64,000 nt of DNA from JBELHR01 sp042091275 (GCA_042091275.1 JBELHR010000004.1:22306-86305), one strand, 5' to 3'. Shown: positions 40,774-49,747, counted from the stretch's first letter. The notes: a model not told the origin generated them from the sequence alone. A program made the numbers and translations.

Positions 40774-41861
40774 TATGCTTTGGCCTTTTGTTTGGCCATT
40801 TCATTTCGTTCGATCTTGTGCTCTGGTCTAGTCCACTTTGGTTTTTCTCCTAAACTTTCAAATTTAGAATCCTTTGCCTCGGTAGTAGCGGGTTGTTCCT
40901 TTTTTGCAAAAGGTTTCATAGCGTCCAATCCAAGCTTGTTAAACAGAATCATATCTTCTGCCACATCTGGATTTGGTGTAGTCAACAACTTGTCTCCGGC
41001 AAAAATAGAATTAGCTCCTGCAAAAAAGCACATAGCCTGACCCTCTTGACTCATTTGGGTTCTACCTGCTGAAAGTCTAACCTGAGTTTTTGGTAAGACG
41101 ATTCTCGTGGTAGCAACCATTCTAATCATCTCCCAAATTTCAACTGGCTTTTGTTCTTCTAATGGAGTACCCTCTACAGCCACAAGTGCATTAATAGGGG
41201 TGGATTCTGGTTGGGGGTTTAAAGTGGATAGGGCTACTAGCATTCCTGCTCTATCTTCCACACTCTCTCCCATACCAATTATACCTCCCGAACAAACAGA
41301 TACGTTGGTTTTTCTCACATTTTCTATGGTATCCAATCTATCTTGGAATGCACGAGTAGAAATTACTTCTTTATAGTATTCCTCAGAAGAATCAATATTG
41401 TGATTATAAGCGTATAAACCTGCTTCTGCCAATCTCTTTGCTTGATTCTCCGTAATCATTCCCAGAGTACAACAAACCTCCATGTCTAGTTTGTTGATCG
41501 TTCTCACCATCTCCAATACTTCCTCAAATTCCTGACCATCTTTGACATTTCTCCAAGCCGCCCCCATACAAACTCGAGAAGAACCTGAGGCCTTAGCTCT
41601 AAGAGCTTGAGCTTTTACCTGAGAAACAGGCATAAGTCCGTTTCCTTCCACATCCGTATGATATCTGGCAGCTTGCGGGCAATAACCGCAGTCTTCGGAA
41701 CATCCTCCAGTTTTGATGGAAAGAAGTGTACTGACTTGTACTTGGTTTGGATTGTGCTCTTGACGGTGAACCGTAGCAGCATCATACAATAGCTCCATGA
41801 GTGGCTTATTGTAAATAGCCAATATTTCTTCTTTAGTCCAATTATGTCTTAGCTCTGTCAT
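40773..41861 (-). CDS. bioB: Biotin synthase BioB
   Basis: Radical SAM enzyme inserting sulfur into dethiobiotin. The 362 residues carry the SAM cluster Cys54-x3-Cys58-x2-Cys61 (TGGCSEDCGYCPQ), the second-cluster residues (VCMGAAWRNVKDG, EVCCTLGM, and the late Arg in VRLSAGR), and the expected GEMVEDR-like GMGESVEDR. A basic tail of about 35 residues (KWTRPEHKIERNEMAKQKAKA) lies beyond the core. It is the last gene of the biotin cluster, 68 bases after the ketoacyl synthase. Confidence 0.97.
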   Translation of the reverse strand: MTELRHNWTKEEILAIYNKPLMELLYDAATVHRQEHNPNQVQVSTLLSIKTGGCSEDCGYCPQAARYHTDVEGNGLMPVSQVKAQALRAKASGSSRVCMGAAWRNVKDGQEFEEVLEMVRTINKLDMEVCCTLGMITENQAKRLAEAGLYAYNHNIDSSEEYYKEVISTRAFQDRLDTIENVRKTNVSVCSGGIIGMGESVEDRAGMLVALSTLNPQPESTPINALVAVEGTPLEEQKPVEIWEMIRMVATTRIVLPKTQVRLSAGRTQMSQEGQAMCFFAGANSIFAGDKLLTTPNPDVAEDMILFNKLGLDAMKPFAKKEQPATTEAKDSKFESLGEKPKWTRPEHKIERNEMAKQKAKA

Positions 41862-41929
41862 AAAATTGTTTTTATAAAGGTCAAAAATAAATAATTATTA
41901 AAACCCTCTCTTAAATTTCTTGTTTTCTT

Positions 41930-43069
41930 TTAGGCTTTTGTCAAAATAACGCTGACCGCGTTACCTCCAAATCCAACGGCGTTTACCATCACCGAATTAA
42001 TTTCTTCCGGCAAATTACACTTGTAAAATGGATTGGCAATGAATTTTTGATTTTCTAGCATCAAGACCGCCATCTCTAGGCTCAGCAAGCCCGAAGCACC
42101 TAAGGTATGACCGAGCATCCATTTGTTACTCGTAAGAGCGGGAAGTATATCTCCAAAAACATCCTCCACAGCGTGAAACTCAGCCTGATCTCCTCGAACC
42201 GTACCTGGAGCGTGCATTACTATAACATCCACCGACTCCTCTCCAAAATCTTCTAATGCCTTTTTCATAGACTTTTGGAAACATTCCGCCCTAGCAGAAA
42301 GTGCGGCAGGATGTTCTACCGATTCCGAGGCAAAGCCTAAACCATTTATATAGGCTCTAGCATCGGGTTGCTCTCCGCGCTTTAAAAGCATCAAACCCGA
42401 GCCTTCTCCCAAAACCATTGTGTTTTTCTTCTTTTCCAAATCCATAGATCGAACCGGGAATTCAGAATTGAGCTCCTTGCTGTAAACTTTCAGTGCGCGC
42501 ATCTGCGCGATGGTAAAAGGTGTATTGGCCGCTTCAGAGGCACCGACCACAAATTGATCCGTCCTACCACTTTCTAACCAAGCAACTGCATTGACAACCG
42601 CGTGGAGGGCACTGGAACACGTTATAGAATGGGACATTTCAAAACCAGACAAGCCCAGCTCATGTGCCAAAAAAGACGACAAGTTCCCCAAAGTAGTGGT
42701 AGGAGAACTAAGCACAGCCGTAGAACTCGTTTTACTCTCCAAAAAATCTTTGAGATACTTTTCAAAAAGACCAGTCGCTCCCCTCGAGGATGCAACATTC
42801 AAGCCTGTCTCCTGCCTATCGAAATCCAAAGCGATAAACTTTTGAGCTTGAAAAATTAAAAAACATACACTTCTGTCCAATTTTTTCAAATCCGGACGGT
42901 CCTTGAGAAAAATTTTAAAATCCTTTTCGACCTCGACTGAGATATTTATTCCGCCAATAGCATCAAGACCGTCAATATGCGGAATTGTTCTCTGATAATG
43001 TGACCATATTTCAGGGGACCTTCCTAAACCAGAAATAGTGTCGAGATAGGAAATACTAATTTTCTTCAT
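41930..43069 (-). CDS. Beta-ketoacyl synthase-like protein of the biotin cluster
   Basis: A 379-residue KAS-I/II-type condensing enzyme with the complete triad Cys151 (HSITCSSALHAV), His286 (VMHAPGTVRGDQAEF) and His321 (LGHTLGASGLLS). It is shorter than FabF (about 412) and diverges in the N-terminal third. It lies between bioB and the LuxR/bioA genes. I infer a role in making the pimeloyl precursor of biotin, because no bioC, bioH or bioI gene is visible here; direct evidence is lacking. A TAATTTTG element lies upstream. Confidence 0.85.
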   Translation of the reverse strand: MKKISISYLDTISGLGRSPEIWSHYQRTIPHIDGLDAIGGINISVEVEKDFKIFLKDRPDLKKLDRSVCFLIFQAQKFIALDFDRQETGLNVASSRGATGLFEKYLKDFLESKTSSTAVLSSPTTTLGNLSSFLAHELGLSGFEMSHSITCSSALHAVVNAVAWLESGRTDQFVVGASEAANTPFTIAQMRALKVYSKELNSEFPVRSMDLEKKKNTMVLGEGSGLMLLKRGEQPDARAYINGLGFASESVEHPAALSARAECFQKSMKKALEDFGEESVDVIVMHAPGTVRGDQAEFHAVEDVFGDILPALTSNKWMLGHTLGASGLLSLEMAVLMLENQKFIANPFYKCNLPEEINSVMVNAVGFGGNAVSVILTKA

Positions 43070-43091
43070 TCTAAAGGAAAAGATTAAAGCG

Positions 43092-43099
43092 CAAAATTA
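43092..43099 (-). promoter_or_regulatory. Promoter -7 element of the ketoacyl synthase-bioB unit
   Basis: TAATTTTG on the minus strand matches TAnnTTTG, 23 bases before the ketoacyl synthase ATG. No TTG at -33, so activation by a regulator would make sense. Confidence 0.45.
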
Positions 43100-43130
43100 G
43101 CAAAGCATTCAGAGATTTTAAAAAAAGAGC

Positions 43131-43164
43131 AAAAAAAAAGAGAAGTTTTTAAAACCCCTCTTTT
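43131..43164 (-). terminator. Weak terminator after the LuxR-type gene
   Basis: AAAAGAG/CTCTTTT (43136-43142, 43158-43164) with a further imperfect stem inside, followed on the minus strand by a T run (43131-43139). Confidence 0.5.
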
Positions 43165-43247
43165 GTTAGTCAATTTATTGAACCTCCTACCCCTAAAATG
43201 TATCAAAGACCAACTAACAAACTCTAATTTAAGCTCTTATCAGGAAA

Positions 43248-43272
43248 AACTACCTACTCCCCTAGTGTAGTT
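43248..43272. promoter_or_regulatory. Inverted repeat AACTAC/GTAGTT upstream of the ketoacyl synthase
   Basis: Arms AACTAC (43248-43253) and GTAGTT (43267-43272) are separated by 13 bases; further CTACC motifs lie at 43187-43193 and 43321-43325. A possible regulator site in the 280-base space between the LuxR gene and the ketoacyl synthase. Confidence 0.35.
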
Positions 43273-43330
43273 TATGTTTTTTTGTTGCTAAATATTTGTT
43301 TTTCAATTACTTAACGACAACTACCTTTCC

Positions 43331-43351
43331 AACTACCCGCATAGGGTAGTT
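43331..43351. promoter_or_regulatory. Palindrome AACTACCC/GGGTAGTT at the end of the LuxR-type gene
   Basis: Perfect 8-base arms (43331-43338, 43344-43351) around GCATA, 21 bases in all. There is no T run after it, so it looks more like an operator than a terminator. It overlaps the stop codon of the LuxR-type gene. Confidence 0.45.
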
Positions 43352-44780
43352 AGCTGTTTTCTATCAAAACTAATTCGTATAAGCCCTTACGGCTATTGAC
43401 ATTTAGCTTTACAAAAACATTTTTGAGGTGAAATTTCACGGTGTTTACGGAAACAAACAATTTTTCCGCTACTTGCGAATTAGTAAGGCCATTTACCACC
43501 TCCAATACCACCTCAGTTTCTCTTTTCGAAAGCTCGAATTTGTCTCTGAGAGAATATAAATCCTCTAATTCCAAAGCGGTATTTACCGACTTGAGAGCCA
43601 ATTCAGATTTTAGACTTGAAACACTAGAAGCGAAGGCATCCAGTCGGGTTTCATAAGACACTTGGCTAGATCGAATAGCACGAGAATAAAATGCCAATCC
43701 AAACAATATCACTATACCAGCAAAAAGCAAACTAAACTTCACAACGATATAGGGCAAGAAAAAGTCAGGATACCCAAAATTATAGGGTATCAACGACAAC
43801 CAGCCGCTAAAAAAAACAACTGACATTCCTACCAAAAAAATTCGAGCTGACAAGTATTTTCGGGAGAGCAGAATACTTTGAACTATATAATTAGTAATTA
43901 TTAGCATCAGTACCACATCCCCTAGACTAAAGTAAACAAAGTCTCGAGTGGCCAAAAATAACAGAAAAAACACACTGACAATAACTCCTGTGATATTGAG
44001 AGCCCATTTGTCGTAAGCAAAATGTTCCCCAGAACGAAGGTATTTGCGAGAAAATACGATAACCGCAATAGCTAGCCCCCAATCCATAAAGCTATCCAAG
44101 ACAATGGCTAATTCATCATTACCTATCCAAGAATTAATAAAACCGTCATGAGATAAATGCATAAAAATCAAAAATCCATAGAAGTAAATCAATCGGAGGA
44201 AGAGCTCCTCTCTCAATGCGATATAGAAAAGAAAAACAAATATAATCGCCATAAACGCAAAGCCATAAAACAGACCTACATTGAAATAATCGAGAAAGAC
44301 AGAATCCCCAAAATTATCGATGGTTCTAAAACTATAAGAGAAATAACTGGTGGTCCTGTGGTCAATCTTAAAATATATATCCACATTACTTCGCGGTGAC
44401 ACCTGAATATAATAGCTCTCGTCGTATTTCGTCAAAAACTCATCCAATTCAACAATAGACTGATTGACTGTCGCAAAGGCGTCTGTAACGGAATGTAAGG
44501 CACTAATATTGAGGCTAACGATTGAATTTCTAACAAAATCACAATTATTTTCAACCGATATTTTATACCAATAAATTCCTTGCCTATTAGAATTTCTTTT
44601 GTCTAAGGGAGTAAAGGATTCTCGGAAAACTTCGTTTCTACCAAATCCAGCAGCATCTTCGAGAAAGTAGACATAGGAGTTATCTGAAAAATCAAAACTA
44701 TACTTTTCACTTACATCTATTTTTTGAGCAGGCAAAACATACGCTATCAGCGCAAAAAAGGTGAAGATGGTAACTCTCAT
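43350..44780 (-). CDS. Membrane-bound LuxR-type transcription regulator with 7TM-DISM domain
   Basis: A 476-residue protein joining a sensor and a DNA-binding domain. After the signal peptide (to about residue 18) comes a 7TMR-DISMED2-like extracellular beta domain (about 25-165; RQGIYWYKISVENNC), then seven membrane helices (about 180-375), a short coiled-coil (about 380-410), and a LuxR/GerE helix-turn-helix (about 412-476; LSKRETEVVLEVVNGLTNSQVAEKLFVSVNTVKFHLKNVFVKL). The regulator must act from the membrane. It starts 31 bases after bioA and is very likely in the biotin operon; its ligand is unknown. Confidence 0.88.
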   Translation of the reverse strand: MRVTIFTFFALIAYVLPAQKIDVSEKYSFDFSDNSYVYFLEDAAGFGRNEVFRESFTPLDKRNSNRQGIYWYKISVENNCDFVRNSIVSLNISALHSVTDAFATVNQSIVELDEFLTKYDESYYIQVSPRSNVDIYFKIDHRTTSYFSYSFRTIDNFGDSVFLDYFNVGLFYGFAFMAIIFVFLFYIALREELFLRLIYFYGFLIFMHLSHDGFINSWIGNDELAIVLDSFMDWGLAIAVIVFSRKYLRSGEHFAYDKWALNITGVIVSVFFLLFLATRDFVYFSLGDVVLMLIITNYIVQSILLSRKYLSARIFLVGMSVVFFSGWLSLIPYNFGYPDFFLPYIVVKFSLLFAGIVILFGLAFYSRAIRSSQVSYETRLDAFASSVSSLKSELALKSVNTALELEDLYSLRDKFELSKRETEVVLEVVNGLTNSQVAEKLFVSVNTVKFHLKNVFVKLNVNSRKGLYELVLIENS

Positions 44781-44811
44781 AGTTCTAAAATAGCTAAAAT
44801 TTCAGTCCCAA

Positions 44812-46083
44812 TCAAGAGTCTTCTCTCAATAGAGATCTGATCGCATCATAAATAGAGTCTAATTCCCTTTTTGAAATGACATAGGGAGGTAAAATATATA
44901 TGGTGTTTCCAAGTGGCCTCAAATACACTCCGCGATCCATAAAAAAAGTATAAAGTGCATTTCTCCTACTTCCGTATCTCTCCATGCTCTCCTTTAGTTC
45001 AAAGGCCAAAATAACTCCCATAGATCTAGCGTTTAGAACCTTGTCAAACCCTTTAAGTTCTTTGACAAACCTCGAATGACTTTCCTGAATATCCAAACGC
45101 CCTCGCTTGATATTATCCTGATTTAACAAGTCAATTCCTGCAATTGCTGCATTACAAGCCATTGGATTGGCGCTATAAGTGTGCCCGTGGAAAAAGCCTT
45201 TAATTTGTTCTTTATCATAAAAAGCATCGTATACTTTTTGAGAGGACAAAGTCAGACCCATAGGAACCAAACCACAAGTCAAGGCCTTTGACAAACACAT
45301 AATATCCGGTAATTCCTCTACCTGATCTGAAGCAAAATTTGTCCCAGTTTTACCAAAACCCGTCATAACTTCATCCGCAACACACAGCGAATCATAGCGA
45401 TGCACTAATTTTAATAGGCGGTCTAAATGTTCTGGTTTGTACATTTTCATTCCTGCGGCGCCTTGGACAAGCGGCTCATAAATAAAGCATATTACATCCT
45501 GAGAACTAAGGAAGGTCTCGAGAGTATTCAGTACATCTTCTATATTAGAATCGTCAGGAACTGGAATACGTTCGACCTCTAATAAAAACTCCTTGAACGG
45601 TCCGTTATACACGTCCAAATCTGATGCCGACATGGCGCCAAATGTGTCTCCGTGGAAAGCCCCTTCAAATGCAACAATCTTTCTTTTGGTCAATCCCTTA
45701 TTATACCAATACTGCAATGCCATTTTCAAAGCCGTATCCACAGAGGTCGATCCATTATCCGAAAAGAACATCTTTTCGAGGGATTTTGGGCAAATAGAAA
45801 ATAGTTTTTCTGCTAACTCTTGAGCCGGTTTATGGGTAAATCCTGTAAATACAACTTGGTCGAGCGACATCATACCCTCTTGCACTTTGTCCAAGACATA
45901 GGGGTTTAGATGACCGTATACAGCCGTATACCAGGAAGAAATAGCATCAATATATTCACGGCCCTCCGAATCGTATAATAGAACACCTTTAGCACGTTCT
46001 ATTTCCAAAGGAGCTCCAGCAGTTTTGTGTTGGGTCAAAGGATGCCAAATATGATTTACTTTTTGCTCTATTTCCGATTTCAT
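44812..46083 (-). CDS. bioA: Adenosylmethionine-8-amino-7-oxononanoate transaminase BioA
   Basis: PLP enzyme converting KAPA to DAPA with S-adenosylmethionine as amino donor. The 423 residues have WHPLTQHKTAGAPLEI (13-28), the substrate Tyr region SSWYTAVYGH, the PLP Asp in VADEVMTGFGKTG, and the PLP Lys in MCLSKALTCGLVPM. Length and motifs are complete. It starts 1 base after the bioD stop and precedes the LuxR-type gene. Confidence 0.97.
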   Translation of the reverse strand: MKSEIEQKVNHIWHPLTQHKTAGAPLEIERAKGVLLYDSEGREYIDAISSWYTAVYGHLNPYVLDKVQEGMMSLDQVVFTGFTHKPAQELAEKLFSICPKSLEKMFFSDNGSTSVDTALKMALQYWYNKGLTKRKIVAFEGAFHGDTFGAMSASDLDVYNGPFKEFLLEVERIPVPDDSNIEDVLNTLETFLSSQDVICFIYEPLVQGAAGMKMYKPEHLDRLLKLVHRYDSLCVADEVMTGFGKTGTNFASDQVEELPDIMCLSKALTCGLVPMGLTLSSQKVYDAFYDKEQIKGFFHGHTYSANPMACNAAIAGIDLLNQDNIKRGRLDIQESHSRFVKELKGFDKVLNARSMGVILAFELKESMERYGSRRNALYTFFMDRGVYLRPLGNTIYILPPYVISKRELDSIYDAIRSLLREDS

Positions 46084-46084
46084 A

Positions 46085-46717
46085 CTAGAGTTTCTTTAAT
46101 TCCGTTCTAAAAATATCTGCATAGGATTTTACCAGCTCTTTGGTAAACGCGTCCTCTTGTTTAATTCTTCCAATACAGGGACATCCTGCCTTTGCCAAAA
46201 TTATACGCTCACTTTCGGTATTTGATGGTCCGTTAAAAATAATCCCGCTGAGCTTTATACCAACCGAATTCAAATAGGCAATACTCAAAAGACTGTGGTT
46301 AATAGATCCCAAATAGTTCTGAGAGACCAAGATAACTCGATCGGTTTCGCAAATTAAGTCCGCAATAGTCTCTTGGTCGTTTATGGGAACCAACAGCCCA
46401 CCAGCCCCCTCTATTACCATGTTATTTTTAAGTTCCGGTCTAATAATTTGAGAGGCTCTCAGGTCAACACCATCAATCTTTGCCGCCGCGTGGGGACTCA
46501 TGGGCTGAGTCAAGCGATAAGCATTGGGCAGGATTTCAGATTTATTATTGGAGAGAAGATCCCTGACGCTCTGGGAGTCTCCACTGTCCAAGTCACCCGC
46601 CTGAATGGGCTTGAAATAATCTGCCTCCAAGGCTTCGGCAACAATAGCTGATGCGATAGTCTTGCCAACATCGGTACCTATTCCCGTTACAAAGTAACTC
46701 TTATACATATTTCCCAA
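46085..46717 (-). CDS. bioD: Dethiobiotin synthetase BioD
   Basis: ATP-dependent carboxylation and ring closure of DAPA. The 210 residues have the P loop GIGTDVGKT (12-20), YFKPIQAGD, and the EGAGGLLVPIND motif. The start at 46717 lies within the last codons of bioF; a second ATG at 46708 also overlaps it. Translation is probably coupled to bioF. Confidence 0.96.
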   Translation of the reverse strand: MGNMYKSYFVTGIGTDVGKTIASAIVAEALEADYFKPIQAGDLDSGDSQSVRDLLSNNKSEILPNAYRLTQPMSPHAAAKIDGVDLRASQIIRPELKNNMVIEGAGGLLVPINDQETIADLICETDRVILVSQNYLGSINHSLLSIAYLNSVGIKLSGIIFNGPSNTESERIILAKAGCPCIGRIKQEDAFTKELVKSYADIFRTELKKL

Positions 46718-47801
46718 GGTTTAAAAATAAATTATCAATTTGCTCATTTGTATTGTAGGCGTGAATGCAAATTCTCAAACGCTCCGTACCTTTTGCAACA
46801 GTAGGACTCAAAACTGCTTTGACAGAAATCCCTTCTTTCAAAAGGCAGGATTCTAAGTGCTTTGTTAAATCTATATCTCTGACCATTAAAATCTGAATGG
46901 CAGAATCACTATCCAAAAAATCAAAACCCTTTCGAGCGGATTTAAAATAGGCAATTCTATCTCTTAACAGCTGCAATGTCTCACTCGATTCCATCGCTAC
47001 ATGCTGATCCCTAATACGAGATACCGCACTCTGGTCCATAGCTGTAGTATAAATAAATGCTCTTGAAAAATTAATTAAATAGTCCACTAGCAATTTAGAC
47101 CCAAGAACCGCTGCACCGTGACATCCTAGAGCTTTACCAAAAGTCACTACACGACAGAAAACAGCATCTTGCAGATGAAGGTCTAAAACTCTACCCTTAC
47201 CGCTCTTTTCAAAAACTCCAAGAGCATGCGCTTCGTCGACGATTAAATAGGCATTATATTTTTTTGACAAGAGCACCAGCTCCTCCAGAGGAGCCGAATC
47301 TCCATCCATAGAATATATGGACTCTACCGCTATAAAAACCGAGGAGTCCCCACTGGACACTCTTTGAAGGCGAGATTCGAGATCCGCCAAGTCATTGTGT
47401 TTAAATTTATATGCTTTACCAGAATTCAATCGAATTCCATCTCTGATCGAGGCGTGGGCCAACTCGTCATACAAAACGATATCTTCCCTTTGAACTATAC
47501 ACGAAAACAAACCGAGATTCGCGTCATAACCCGAATTGTATATCAAAGAAGCTTCGCAAGAATAAAAATTAGCCAAAAAGGATTCCACCTCCAGATGAAG
47601 TTCAGATGTGCCTGCAATTAAACGAGACCCCGAACTATTCGAACTTGAATTGACAGAAGTAAAAGGACGCTTCATAAGCCCTAGATAATCATTTGAAATA
47701 AAATCTACAGCATTATCAGACAAGACTTTAAGCCTTCTAAAACCTCCATCTTCCTCTCTTGAGAGCAACTTCTGACTGATATGTTTAGGGAACCGTTTCA
47801 C
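46701..47801 (-). CDS. bioF: 8-amino-7-oxononanoate synthase BioF (GTG start)
   Basis: PLP enzyme joining pimeloyl-CoA/ACP and alanine. The 366 residues contain ISNDYLGL, the Gly-rich SGSRLIAGTSELHLEVE, YNSGYDANLG, VDEAHALGVFEKSGKG and the PLP Lys in TFGKALGCHGAAVLGS. The start codon is GTG at 47801; the next Met is too far inside the conserved domain. The promoter element TATATTTG ends only 6 bases upstream, so the mRNA probably starts at or next to this GTG (leaderless). First gene of the bioF-bioD-bioA operon. Confidence 0.95.
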   Translation of the reverse strand: MKRFPKHISQKLLSREEDGGFRRLKVLSDNAVDFISNDYLGLMKRPFTSVNSSSNSSGSRLIAGTSELHLEVESFLANFYSCEASLIYNSGYDANLGLFSCIVQREDIVLYDELAHASIRDGIRLNSGKAYKFKHNDLADLESRLQRVSSGDSSVFIAVESIYSMDGDSAPLEELVLLSKKYNAYLIVDEAHALGVFEKSGKGRVLDLHLQDAVFCRVVTFGKALGCHGAAVLGSKLLVDYLINFSRAFIYTTAMDQSAVSRIRDQHVAMESSETLQLLRDRIAYFKSARKGFDFLDSDSAIQILMVRDIDLTKHLESCLLKEGISVKAVLSPTVAKGTERLRICIHAYNTNEQIDNLFLNLGKYV

Positions 47802-47807
47802 CGATTA

Positions 47808-47815
47808 CAAATATA
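47808..47815 (-). promoter_or_regulatory. Promoter -7 element of the biotin operon
   Basis: TATATTTG on the minus strand, placed directly after the T run of the atpD-atpC terminator. Transcription would begin close to the GTG start of bioF at 47801. Confidence 0.6.
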
Positions 47816-47849
47816 AAAAAACCCTCTTCAACAGCAGTTGAAGAGGGTT
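47814..47849 (-). terminator. Terminator of atpD-atpC
   Basis: A perfect 13-bp stem AACCCTCTTCAAC/GTTGAAGAGGGTT (47820-47832, 47837-47849) with loop AGCA, followed on the minus strand by seven T. Confidence 0.93.
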
Positions 47850-47872
47850 GTAATATTTAGTATAGACTCAGA

Positions 47873-48151
47873 TTAATCTGCTAAGACTACAATTTTATTA
47901 TCTTTCATTTCAATCGTTCCAGAGTTGATATCCAAAAGATACTTCGCTCCTTCTTTTTGAAACTTATCTCGATGAAGTTCATCAAAATTAAGATTAGCAC
48001 CTTCAATTCTCACAAAACCTTTTGTCAAGGTAGAAACGATAGAAGCGTGATTTTCTAAAATCTGAAATTCACCCTCGCTACCAGGCAAGGTTACTGAACT
48101 TACGTCTCCGCTAAAAAGCGTTGCTTCGGGCGATACGATTTCTAAAAACAT
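47873..48151 (-). CDS. atpC: ATP synthase F1 epsilon subunit (short form)
   Basis: Central-stalk subunit of F1. The 92 residues make only the N-terminal beta-sandwich (FLEIVSPEATLFSGDVSSVTLPGSEGEFQILENHASIVSTLTKGFVRI); the C-terminal helical hairpin that inhibits ATP hydrolysis in E. coli epsilon (about 138 residues) is absent. This short form is usual in Bacteroidota. It is 18 bases after atpD, and both are separated from the remaining F1Fo genes. Confidence 0.94.
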   Translation of the reverse strand: MFLEIVSPEATLFSGDVSSVTLPGSEGEFQILENHASIVSTLTKGFVRIEGANLNFDELHRDKFQKEGAKYLLDINSGTIEMKDNKIVVLAD

Positions 48152-48169
48152 ATACTTAAGTGTTTTTTA

Positions 48170-49678
48170 TTAAGCTTCTGCTAACATTTTCTCTCCGTGC
48201 TCAATAGCATCTTGGATAGATCCTCTCAAGTTAAAAGCTGCTTCAGGATATTGATCTAATTCTCCATCGATAATCATGTTGAATCCTTTGATCGTATCTT
48301 TAATATCAACTAATACACCTGGAATCCCTGTAAATTGCTCTGCAACGTGGAAAGGCTGAGAAAGGAAACGTTGTACACGACGTGCTCTGTGTACTACTTG
48401 CTTATCCTCTTCACTCAATTCCTCCATACCTAGAATTGCAATAATATCTTGTAATTCTTTATATCTCTGTAAAATCTCTTTAACGCGTTGTGCAGTGTTG
48501 TAGTGCTCATCTCCTAAAATATCAGCAGATAAAATACGAGAAGAAGATTCAAGAGGATCTACCGCTGGGTAAATACCAAGCTCAGAAATCTTTCTCGACA
48601 ATACTGTAGTTGCATCCAAGTGAGCAAACGTCGTTGCTGGTGCTGGATCCGTAAGGTCATCCGCAGGAACATATACCGCTTGAACCGAAGTAATAGAACC
48701 TGTTTTTGTAGAAGTAATACGCTCTTGCATCGCTCCCATCTCAGTTGCTAATGTCGGTTGGTATCCTACCGCTGATGGCATACGTCCAAGAAGGGCTGAT
48801 ACCTCAGAACCTGCTTGAGTAAAACGGAAAATGTTATCAACAAAGAACAAAACGTCTTTCCCTTGACCATCTCCAGCTCCATCACGGAAAAATTCTGCAA
48901 TAGTCAAACCTGACAAAGCCACACGAGCACGTGCTCCAGGAGGCTCATTCATCTGACCAAATACAAAGGTTACCTTAGAGTCTTTCATTTTTTCGTGATC
49001 GATCTTTTCAAGATCCCATCCTCCAGCTTCCATAGAGTGCTCAAACTCTTCTCCGTACTGAATAATTCCAGATTCGATCATTTCACGCATCAAGTCATTT
49101 CCTTCACGTGTACGCTCACCTACTCCGGCAAACACAGAAAGACCACCATGACCTTTTGCAATATTGTTAATCAACTCCTGAATCAATACCGTTTTACCTA
49201 CACCGGCTCCACCGAATAATCCAATCTTACCTCCTTTTGCATAAGGCTCGATCAAGTCAATTACTTTAATTCCTGTATATAAAACTTCAGTACTTACAGA
49301 AAGTTCGTCAAATTTTGGTGCTTCACGGTGAATTGGCAATCCGTTTGCTCCGTCTTTTGGAAGTGATTTTAACCCATCAATTGGATCTCCATTCACATTG
49401 AACAAACGACCATATATTTCATCTCCAACTGGCACCTTAATTGGGTTTCCTGTTGCGACAACTTCCATTCCTCTACTCAATCCATCCGTAGAATCCATCG
49501 CGATACATCTAACAGTATCTTCTCCGATATGCTGTTCAACCTCTAGTACGATAACCGTACCATTATCTTTCGTGATCTCAAGTGAATCATAGATTCTTGG
49601 AAGAGTACCTTCTGTTGCAAAAGCAACATCGATTACTGGGCCAATAATTTGAGCAACTTTACCTGTAGTTTTAGACAT
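48170..49678 (-). CDS. atpD: ATP synthase F1 beta subunit
   Basis: Catalytic subunit of F1. The 502 residues have the P loop GGAGVGKTVLIQEL, VFAGVGERTREGNDL, the Walker B VLFFVDNIFRFTQAGSEVSALLGR and the DELSEEDK-like region MEELSEEDKQVVHRARRVQRFLSQPF. Complete and highly conserved. In Bacteroidota atpD-atpC form a locus apart from the main atp operon, as seen here. Confidence 0.98.
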   Translation of the reverse strand: MSKTTGKVAQIIGPVIDVAFATEGTLPRIYDSLEITKDNGTVIVLEVEQHIGEDTVRCIAMDSTDGLSRGMEVVATGNPIKVPVGDEIYGRLFNVNGDPIDGLKSLPKDGANGLPIHREAPKFDELSVSTEVLYTGIKVIDLIEPYAKGGKIGLFGGAGVGKTVLIQELINNIAKGHGGLSVFAGVGERTREGNDLMREMIESGIIQYGEEFEHSMEAGGWDLEKIDHEKMKDSKVTFVFGQMNEPPGARARVALSGLTIAEFFRDGAGDGQGKDVLFFVDNIFRFTQAGSEVSALLGRMPSAVGYQPTLATEMGAMQERITSTKTGSITSVQAVYVPADDLTDPAPATTFAHLDATTVLSRKISELGIYPAVDPLESSSRILSADILGDEHYNTAQRVKEILQRYKELQDIIAILGMEELSEEDKQVVHRARRVQRFLSQPFHVAEQFTGIPGVLVDIKDTIKGFNMIIDGELDQYPEAAFNLRGSIQDAIEHGEKMLAEA

Positions 49679-49739
49679 TGTTGTAACTATTAAATTTTAG
49701 TTCGTTTTATAACCGAGTTTCACCTCGTTTTTCAAGGTG

Positions 49740-49747
49740 CAAAGATA
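49740..49747 (-). promoter_or_regulatory. Promoter -7 element of atpD-atpC
   Basis: TATCTTTG on the minus strand, 61 bases before the atpD ATG. The leader contains CACCT/AGGTG inverted repeats (49721-49739). Confidence 0.5.
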
